A DNA stretch of 64,000 nt. Source: Sporodiniella umbellata. Lineage: Eukaryota; Mucoromycota; Mucoromycetes; Mucorales; Rhizopodaceae. The notes beneath the pieces are model-generated. The model worked only from the letters and a program-made list of their open reading frames with translations. It ran no database searches and had not been told where the DNA came from. A program made the position numbers and the translations under genes. This document shows positions 56,662 to 64,000 of the stretch, in pieces. The stretch lies in assembly GCA_025677835.1 (NCBI GenBank), contig JAIXMR010000040.1:1-64000 (forward strand), given 5' to 3'. Each line of letters starts with the position of its first letter. The first letter of the stretch is position 1.

Positions 56662-57065
56662 CGACAATAGATGCTATAGCTTTGTATAAACTAACGCCAG
56701 ATTATAATGTAATGATATCTCAGAATTGAATGATGAACACTTCTTGCGAGAATGTCCGCTCAAAAGAAAGGTCTGGTCCGTCATTGCTCATCGCCTTTTT
56801 AGAAAAATCTGAACAATTGAAAATGTGATATATACTAAAACCTTCAAATAAAAAACTACAAATCCAAAAACAGTGAGAACTAGACAGTTGGACTGTTATA
56901 GCTTGCAGGACACTCAGTATTTGGCGAATACACTAGAACTATTGGGCCGATGAAGCTGCTGCCAGAACCACTTCTGAGGAAGATTCATAGTGAAAACAAG
57001 ATGAATCTCAGCTAATACGCTGTTTTATTTTAAAGTGACCACCTATTGGTGTCCACATGAATAAA
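56662..57065 (+). mobile_element. Second LINE 3' fragment, opposite orientation, with internal deletion
   Basis: This plus-strand stretch is an inverted copy of 55778-55705 plus 55447-55114: 74 bp with about five mismatches, then 334 bp in which I see no mismatch. The 261 bp in between (55448-55708) are missing here, with the word CATC (GATG) at both edges. It carries DEHFLREC, RKVWSVIAHRLF and the 3' UTR, ending in CCACATGAATAAA at 57065. It lies head to head with the first fragment. Confidence 0.85.
56732..57065 (-). repeat. Inverted repeat, right arm (334 bp)
   Basis: Partner of 55114-55447, separated by a 1,284-bp loop that holds the rest of the first LINE copy. Confidence 0.85.
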
Positions 57066-59557
57066 GCATGATTTAATCGGAGATTATTTATTACGGACAG
57101 TTTCAGGTACCGAATTGAGACACCAATCAAATCTATCGCTCTATCGAGCCAATCTGGACAAATACAGGTCAGATGATTTCACAATAAAGTAAATTTTGTC
57201 ACTCTTTAAAATAAGCTCAATGCCATTTTGCTAGTTTATTCATGTCTAAGATTCTTGAAACAAGGAAAAAAATTTCGAGATAGAATTATATTGGCTTGAG
57301 TACTATATTTGTGCTGCGTGTATTGTTTTAACTTTTCAACAAAATATGCTCTTGATACATTGTTATAGTTACCACTTTTCCCAAACAAGGACTAAACAGT
57401 CATTCATCGTCTGCTTAAACAAATAGTCGTTGTACTAGAAAGTTCCTAGTAACGCTTGGAAGCCAAGTAAAAGCCACAGGCTATGTAAGTTTTCTTTTTT
57501 AATCAAATCTCTTTGAGTCAAACTGCTCCGTAAGAAACTTTGTTTACAAAAGAAAAAAAAAAGAGGGTACTTTAACACCTTGGCGATCCGTACGTTTATA
57601 ACTCCTAATAGCTTTTATCTACCAAAGGTACTTCCGAGTTATTCTACAAGCTAACTGATTTTTGCCCTTTTTAGTTTGTAGAAATAAAACCCTGCTCACT
57701 GGACGTTGTTAAAAAAAAAGGCCCTAATGTATTTTTTTTTTTTTTTCAAAACCATCTACAAAATATCCAGTTTGATACTGTGTCTCCTTTAAGCTTACAT
57801 TTTGTTTACAAGGAAGAGCATCCAGATATTTGCAGAGGGCTATAAAAAATTAATAAATACTCTCTATTAAATGATCAGTATAAGCTGGTATGGAGTAATA
57901 CTACAATGTATTTCTGTTCCTTGTAGTCTTCTTTCACATATCACACTATTTTCCAGCACATCTGGTCCCACATAGATAAAGGGTATTTCTTCAAAAATGA
58001 AGTTTACTTTTTTTGGAAAGTGACAAACGGCACCGTTCTTGCGATAGTTACAATGAAACACAGCCTCCTTTGCAAAAGTTTGCACCCATCACAAAGTTTT
58101 TTTTTTTTTTTTTTTTTTTTTTTTGGATACACAGGCTGTATTCTAGACAAAAGTAATACTACTCAAAACCTCATATGTAGTGCAATCGCACTGGCTTCCC
58201 TTTTAGGCACCCCGGAGCCGATCGTACCTTTATTTAAAAGGGCGCCTCTTTTTCTTTCTGTATGTTTATTGGTTTTGAAAAAAGAGTTTGGCTGTATTTT
58301 TGCACTCTGTTTCTTTTTACCGTTCCTTTTTGATACATCTTGATTTTAAACAATGAATCGTATAAAAAAAAGAATTTTCTAGTAAACAAGGTCGTATCTT
58401 GAAAAAACAAATCGATTGCGTCGTTGGTCACTCTATATTCTACCTTGTTTATTGCTAGAGTAGGGTTTCATTAAGAGTTGGTAACCAGATAACAGGTGTT
58501 TATGATATCGGTCATATGATTTGACAATGGTTGCCTGGGATACAAATTGGTTCAAGCCTGATCCCTTTTTTAATGCTTCAACAAATGGAGTAATAACCCG
58601 ACTATAAGTCACATAAAAAGACACTCTTACTTTACGCTAGATAAACTTTACAAGTGTTGGCGTTATTTTTGTCATCCACTAACGAAAAAAAAAAAAAAAA
58701 ACAACTTTCTTTAAGACTAGTTTATTTTATACGCAGTCAAATTCTGTAAAGAACTGCTTCAAGGTTTCAAAACTCGTCGACATAAACGGTTAGCCCAAAT
58801 ACACATGCACAAAAAGGAGAAAAAAATACGAAAAAAAAAGGAAAGTTCAGTTGACGAAATAGCTGATTATGGCTAACCTTTTGATGAAATGCAGTTGAAA
58901 TATAAAAGCATTGACTTGGACAGCCCTACTTTTTTTTTTTTACAATAAAGAAAAAAAGCCAACTTTCTTGACATTGTCTATTTCAAGATAGTTTACCCAA
59001 TTAATTTATGCGAGACTTGTATTTTATTTTTAAGAAGCCTATGGAAAATCTTTATGGGAAAATAAAAATAAAACACAGAAAAGAATCAAAGATAAACCAA
59101 AGAAAAAACGAATGAAAGTTGAGTTTTTCTGGCTTTTTCTTTTCTTTTTTTCTTTTTTTGTTGATCACATTTATATAATACAGATCATACTTTTTGAATG
59201 CTTCCTTTACTGAACAAGGGCTAAACTCGTACAACCTATGGTGTTGATAGTAAATGTAGTAGCCAAAGAAAAAAAAAGGACGTTTAATTTACCTTTTGTT
59301 GACAAAAAGGGCTGGGATTGTTGCTTCTTAAAATTTAATCCCATTTTCTCTAAAAAAAGATTTCTTTTTATTTATTTATTTCTTCTTCTTCTGTATAAAT
59401 ATATACACATACTTTTATATATAAGCTTACATACGTATTTATACGTTCTGTTTACATAGAAAACCATTCTTTTTTTTTTTTTTTTTGAAAAAAAGAAAAA
59501 GAGTGTGAGAGTGCGAGAAAGTCAAAGTGACATTTTTATAAAATAAACAATAATAAA
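57066..59557. other. Intergenic, 2.5 kb, with two protein-like minus-strand frames
   Basis: AT-rich spacer with T/A runs (55-60 kb is the gene-poorest part). Minus-strand frames at 58624-58433 (VSFYVTYSRVITPFVEALKK then FVSQATIVKSYDRYHKHLL) and 58085-57867 (FAKEAVFHCNYRKNGAVCHF then PFIYVGPDVLENSVICE) read like real protein but lack starts and do not splice together in any way I found. They may be relics of a gene or transposon. Neither is recognised. Confidence 0.4.
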
Positions 59558-60349
59558 ATGGTATTGAAGGATACAAATCGATCTCTTCCTAAACCATTGA
59601 ATAAGGGGTAAATAATAATAAAACAAAAACAAAAGAAGTGGCTTTTTGTTTGCGTTTGGTCTAATAAACAAATGAATAAAAAGAAACAGCAAATGTTTAG
59701 TGTATGACAAGGATAAAGGAAAAGAGAATAGAGCACCCGAAGAGGATCAGTTGCTACGAACTGATAGCCAAGTACGGAAAAGGAAACTCACAAGCACACC
59801 ACATACCCATCACAAGAAAACAAAGTACGACAAAATACCCATTAATATACCAGTCGATACCTGCTCAAAAGAAGCAGAACAAGAAGAAAGTATTGAGCTC
59901 ATCAGCAAACGTCTCAAACAAAATATGACTCGCGCTACCTACAACGCTCTGGCCAGCCTCCTTCAGTCCAATCGACCTCAGGATTTATTTGTTTATGAAA
60001 AAGTATTTTGCGATCGCCAGCATTTAATGCCAACAGAAACACCAGAGTTATCAGTACGTGTCGATACACCCCCTATGGAAAAAAAACAAGAGTTCTTGCG
60101 TTTTGACTCTAGCCATTTCACCAAAAACCTTTCTTTTAATTCTGATCAAGAAAACGATTTTATAAACACTTGGATTCAATGCCACAACGAAGGCAAAGAA
60201 CCTCGAGCATTACTTAATCAGGATAGCTTTAGTATTGTTACTGAAGAACTTTCAGGTAAAGCAACTTTTTTTGTCTCTTTAGTCTTATTGCTTTTTGTTA
60301 TTGTTTAGATCTTTTAGGTTCTGATGAGCTTTCCTGTTTTACCCTTTAA
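59558..60349 (+). CDS. Hypothetical nuclear-type protein with a KEN box
   Basis: Exons 59558-59607, 59690-60255 and 60309-60349 give 218 residues in phase, from the ATG at 59558. Residues 26-34 read KGKENRAPE: a KEN motif at 28-30 in a disordered, charged context, as in substrates of the anaphase-promoting complex. A basic patch (VRKRKLTSTP, HHKKTKYDK) may be an NLS, and T-P sites (TSTPH, DTPPM) could be CDK targets. A helix (ELISKRLKQNMTRATYNALA) lies mid-protein; the end is DLLGSDELSCFTL. I do not recognise the family. The small first exon (50 nt) is inferred from phase and a good start context. Confidence 0.6.
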
Positions 60350-60418
60350 AAAAAAGAAAAAGCAGAGCAAAACACAAAGGTCGTATTCTTTTATTTATTT
60401 ATTTATGCCTTTTATTTC

Positions 60419-60419
<1 letters not shown>

Positions 60420-60456
<37 letters not shown>
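60420..60456 (+). repeat. Poly-A tract (about 37 nt)
   Basis: Uninterrupted A run about 70 bp after the stop of the KEN-box gene. Confidence 0.9.
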
Positions 60457-60457
<1 letters not shown>

Positions 60458-60894
60458 ATAGTTTCCGTATAGCCAATAAAAAGCAAGTCTTTTCTGCAAA
60501 AAAAAAAACTTTTGAAATGAACTATTTATTGTGCTAAAGGAATTTCCTTCTACTTTTGTATATGTCAATACACGTACATATATTAGTATGTGTTCGTACA
60601 TGAATATATCTGCACCTCTGTATACGTCCATGTCTTTCAGTACATTTCTTTTCTCTCTTTCTTTTTCTTTTACATATTAGGAACTCTCGTTATGCTCTAC
60701 AACCAATTTTATTATTTTACAAATACAACACTGAGACATGCCTTCACAGTTCACTCACTACATATTCTTTTTCTTTCTTCTTTCTTCTTTTTTGATTCAA
60801 GCTGTCTCTGGATTTTGCCCTGGGTTTTTATCAGTCATTTATTTGAGGTACTTAATCCTGCTAGACCGTTGCTTACTCAAACTTTTTTGAACAG

Positions 60895-61344
60895 AATGCG
60901 TTTACCTATCTTTGTCACAGTACTTCACATACCCTCCCTAAAACAAATAAAAACCGTGAAAAGAAATTACAATGTCAAAGTGAAACACATGTTGAGCCTC
61001 CCAAAGCCACCAAACGAAGACGTGCTACCTCTCACTCTTCGCTCGTCCTCAAACGAAAGATGACCCGTTTATGCACCCAGCCTGAGGTTGCCAGCGCTAC
61101 TCAGCCATACGACAGCGATAGCGGAACCGATCCCGGATCGCCTGTGACGCCTGACCACGATTCACGTCGATACTATTCACTCTTTTTTACTGGTTTTGAT
61201 CTTGCACCTGTAGTAAATTGTTGTACAGATGAAGTGGAGATGATTCATGAAAACTCCGTTTTGAATTTCTTGAATCAAGTAGACCACGAAGACAACGAGT
61301 TTTTTTCAAAGCACCTCGATAAAAATTATGCATTCGAATCCTAA
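60895..61344 (+). CDS. Probable 3' exon of an unrecognised gene
   Basis: From an acceptor (TTTGAACAG|AATGCG) the frame is open for 450 bp to TAA at 61344. It reads NAFTYLCHSTSHTLPKTNKN, a basic stretch KATKRRRATSHSSLVLKRK, then SATQPYDSDSGTDPGSPVTP, DHDSRRYYSLFFTGFDLAPV and an acidic C-terminus ending DKNYAFES. Composition is that of a real protein. The upstream exons and start are not clear: candidate pieces between 60690 and 60860 do not join in a convincing way. It might be a separate gene or an alternative 3' part of the KEN-box gene. Function unknown. Confidence 0.4.
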   Translation, partial: NAFTYLCHSTSHTLPKTNKNREKKLQCQSETHVEPPKATKRRRATSHSSLVLKRKMTRLCTQPEVASATQPYDSDSGTDPGSPVTPDHDSRRYYSLFFTGFDLAPVVNCCTDEVEMIHENSVLNFLNQVDHEDNEFFSKHLDKNYAFES

Positions 61345-61397
61345 AAAATAAAAATAAAATAAACAACGCCAGTTTTTTATTTCTTTTTATATATTTT

Positions 61398-62654
61398 TTA
61401 TAGTCGGGTATTGTCGCGTTGGACTTCAAATTCAATTCGTCTCAAAGCTTTGTCTGCTTCTTTTATACAGTCTGCTTGTTTATAGACACGTCCATGCTGA
61501 CGCGCACTTTGATAGAAACTGATGGCTTTCGATTGATCTTTGGTTTGCTATGGATTTTTTTTAGTACAGCTTTATTTTATAAACTCAATCTACTTACTTC
61601 AAACAGCATGCCCATATTGAACAAAAGAACACCACAAGCTTGTTCACATACTCTACTGTCTTGGTTTACTTTACCAGTATTAGGATTTTGGGCAATATCA
61701 AGCCCTTTTTGTCCCCATAGTTTGGCATCCTCATATTGTCCCAATCGAGCAAAAGATTCTACCAGGTTGTTCATCAAAATAGTAGATTGACATGAGTCTA
61801 CCCCAATCAAAGTCAATGCACGCATATAAAGATCAATAGCCAAACTAAACATAAATGTTTAATAAACCAATGTGCCTTTTTTTTTTTTTTTTTTTTTTTT
61901 TCAATACTTACTCGGGTTTATCACGCGACGTATAAAACGCACCTAATTTCTCCAAGACAAGTTTAAAGTCCAAATGGGTTAACCAAGTAGGCATATGTTC
62001 TTGATCGAAAGGTGTAGGTTTGCTTTGAGGGTTTTGAGAGACCATATGAAGAGCACGGTCTACAGAGAGCGTATACCATTTTTCGGCTTCGTTGTCCATC
62101 TTCATAGCAGAGGTGATATCTCCCAGTTGTTGTGTAATACCAAGTACTTTGACTTGCTCAGACCAAGGTAGATTGGTGGATGAAATCTCATTATCGCCTA
62201 CCAGGTGATCCAAGGCCAAAGTCAGAGTACGTCGAGCGTCTGCATAGTCGTTACGTGTGGTTTGTATAGCACCGAGCTGAATAAGCACACTGATCAAGAT
62301 CTCGGGCTCTACAGGTTCAGATCGTGCTTGATGTAAGGCTTCTTGAAAGTATTTCAAGGCCAAGTCAAGATCGCTTTTTTGATCGCGGTAATAAAGCGCT
62401 TTTAGTAGAGGCTGGCGAACATGGGGCGGATACAGTTGAATGTCAGAGTTCAAATGGTCGTAAAGTCCAACACCTAAACAGACAAAACTAAAACCAATCA
62501 GCATAGCAGGCAATGGGTGCATTCGAAACGATCGGGCTTTAACAGGGGATGCCTTTGAACTAGCATGTCGTGTAAAAGCCATAGCAGGTCGACTTGAACA
62601 TTTCCATGGTGTTGTCAGACGCTGAAGTTGATTAAGTTTAGCAAATCTCTGCAT
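61398..62654 (-). CDS. Mitochondrial TPR protein, Mgr3-like (i-AAA protease adaptor family)
   Basis: Exons 62654-61912, 61844-61598 and 61547-61398 give 379 residues in phase. The start is the ATG at 62654 (MQRFAKLNQLQRLTTPWKCS, an Arg/Ser/Thr-rich presequence). One membrane span follows (HPLPAMLIGFSFVCLGVGLY, about 46-65), then TPR helices: LDLALKYFQEALHQARSE, RTLTLALDHL, LAIDLYMRALTLIG, QYEDAKLWGQKGLDIAQ, QSKAISFYQSARQHGR. Yeast Mgr3 binds the Yme1 protease in the inner membrane and feeds it substrates. Membrane span plus TPRs and length agree; sequence identity to Mgr3 cannot be checked here. Next to a TFB1M-like gene on the same strand. Confidence 0.75.
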
Positions 62655-62776
62655 TGGATTCAGACAAAAATAAAACAAAAATAAAACAAAAACAGTGAGC
62701 TGTCAATTTTTTTTTTTTTTTTTTTTTTTTTTCAAACAAAAATGTTTTAGTGTCTAATACTCATTTATTACATGCT

Positions 62777-63923
62777 TTAAAGTTCAATATTATTTTTATA
62801 CAAGAGCACTGCAGCTTCACAAAAATGTTCAGTGGGTATATCTTCCGGTCTTGCCTGAAAGTCAAAAATGGATTCCAACTCATTCAAAAGAGGATTTAAT
62901 TCAGGTATTTGTTTTGCAAGATGCTTCGTGATATGACCCATTGTTTTTCTTCTTTTAGTGAAATAGCATCTTAAAATATTCTCTAAAGTTTTATAAACTA
63001 TAAATATGGTGAGTAGAGTTCATTTCTAAAAAGAAAAAAGTACTTTTTTGTCGATTTGTTATTTACCTTTCATATCCGATGTAAAGAAGGGCTTGGGTAA
63101 AAATTGAATGACAGAAGCGTCTACCTTTGGCTTTGGTACAAATACAGTTGAGGGTACCCTGTACACTTCTTTGACATGGTAAAGACTTTGTGACATAACA
63201 GAAAGTCTACCTCGCTTAGAAGTGGATGTTTGTCCAATAATTCTCTGCTTCCTGTAAGTATAGAATATATATATATATAAAAGGAGAGACTTACATCGCC
63301 TACTTCTTTTTGGAACATAAGTGTAAGGCATACATCATTTTCGTACCCAAACAAAGCCTGTTTGTTGGCTCTTTGATGAAGCCACTGTACTAACAAGGGG
63401 GATGCGACATTGAAAGGCAGATTGCCCATGATATGAATAGGAAGATCAGACCTCAAAGATTGGTCAGGCATAATTTGTTGGTAGTCTATTGTCAGTGCAT
63501 CTCCATGAATTGCTCGAAATCGATTTCCCGAAGCTTCTGACAGTTGCTTAATAAACAAGTGTCAACAAAGTGTATCTTTTTCTTCAAGTGAGTCTGCATC
63601 CTTTTTATTATTTACTTGTAGTGTAGGCATAAAGCGGCTGTCTTTTTCTATAGCCACAATACTCTCTGCTCCAGAATCTATAATAGATCTCGACAGCAAT
63701 CCAGGCCCAGGTCCAACTTCTACCACTAATGGCGTTTTTGGTGTGATCTTTGCCGTCCTGACGATTTTATCTAAGTGCGATGAGCAGATCAATCTCTTAT
63801 TGACGATTGTCAGATCTTACCTGTTATGTTCTTGTCTAGAATAAAATTTTGACTGAATCGCGATTGAGCAGATAAACCATAGATTTTAATGAGCTCTCTT
63901 ATAGAAGGCAATCTTGGCAACAT
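62777..63923 (-). CDS. Mitochondrial rRNA adenine dimethyltransferase, TFB1M/KsgA type
   Basis: Exons 63923-63821, 63770-63616, 63546-63295, 63247-63067 and 62997-62777 give 303 residues in phase. Family marks: LPSIRELIKIYGLSAQSRFS then QNFILDKNITDKIVR, SAM motif I (VVEVGPGPGLLSRSI), GDALTIDY, catalytic-region MGNLPFNVASPLLVQWL, MFQKEVGD, RGRLSVMSQ, VFVPKPKVDASVIQF and the C-terminal CYFTKRRKTMGHI. KsgA/Dim1 enzymes methylate two adjacent adenines in the small-subunit rRNA; TFB1M does so in mitochondria. The N-terminus has Arg but only a short leader. It retains catalytic motifs lost in yeast Mtf1, so methyltransferase function is likely. Upstream is a T20 run near the window end. Confidence 0.9.
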
Positions 63924-64000
63924 GTCAATTATAAGAGAAGGATAAAACAAACCCTTCTTTTTTTTTTTTTTTTTTTTTTGGCCAAAGATGAAAGCTCCGT
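63924..64000. other. Upstream region of the TFB1M-like gene
   Basis: Seventy-seven bases with a T22 tract (63959-63979); promoter or 5' UTR. Nothing more can be said. Confidence 0.5.

Noticed and set aside
55114..57065. Terminal inverted repeats of a DNA transposon or a CRISPR-like palindrome
   Set aside because: The arms contain LINE reverse-transcriptase and 3' UTR sequence and the loop continues the same pol gene; there is no transposase and no repeat-spacer pattern.
55114..57065. Twin-priming inversion of a single LINE insertion
   Set aside because: In twin priming the two parts do not overlap; here both carry the same 3' end.

Overview
The window is nuclear DNA from a fungus, most likely an early-diverging one (Mucoromycota, probably Mucorales). 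This is inferred from style and gene content, not from any marker gene. The DNA is AT-rich and full of A/T homopolymers up to 38 bases. Genes are separated by 0.1-2.7 kb and split by many short GT-AG introns (about 45-100 bp). The content is ordinary fungal housekeeping: Ost1, DGAT2, Mrc1, Vid27, Pkr1, GT15 mannosyltransferase, a Pumilio protein, ribosomal proteins S26 and S29. I saw no rRNA, tRNA, CRISPR or prokaryotic signature. For most genes I joined exons by hand and checked that splice phases and total lengths agree; exon coordinates are in the entries.

Layout. 0-7 kb: the 5' part of a giant Num1/Mcp5-like cortical anchor with some 30 degenerate repeats, then a bZIP factor (both -). 7.3-10.2 kb: cytidine deaminase and mitochondrial IF3 (+), converging with DGAT2 (-), stop codons only 15 bp apart. 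11.2-16 kb: a Gbp2-like three-RRM protein, Ost1 (-), ribosomal protein S29 (+). 17.5-19.8 kb: two small secreted proteins, one RlpA/barwin-like and one LysM (-). 21.8-28.7 kb: a small mitochondrial-looking protein and Pkr1 (+), Mrc1/claspin and S26 (-), glutamate decarboxylase (+). 29-33 kb: one 1,195-residue protein with an N-terminal bromodomain and a C-terminal protein-kinase fold (-), the most unusual object here. 33.5-41.1 kb: a MICOS Mic12-like protein (+), an unrecognised membrane-anchored protein (-), a Pumilio protein (+). 43-51.7 kb: a wall-sensor-like membrane protein (+), GT15 mannosyltransferase (-), Vid27 (+), PRPP synthetase (-). 54.4-57.1 kb: a second RlpA-like protein (-), then two 5'-truncated LINE copies head to head with 334-bp inverted arms. 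59.5-64 kb: a KEN-box protein and an orphan reading frame (+), then two tandem mitochondrial genes (-), an Mgr3-like TPR protein and a TFB1M/KsgA-type rRNA dimethyltransferase.

There is no operon logic. Themes recur: mitochondrial function (IF3, Mic12-like, Mgr3-like, TFB1M-like), secretion and wall (Ost1, GT15, two RlpA-like proteins, LysM, wall sensor), and RNA or chromatin control (Gbp2-like, Pumilio, bZIP, bromodomain-kinase). The best candidates for something undescribed are the bromodomain-kinase fusion, in which a signature residue of each domain appears substituted, and the head-to-head LINE pair.
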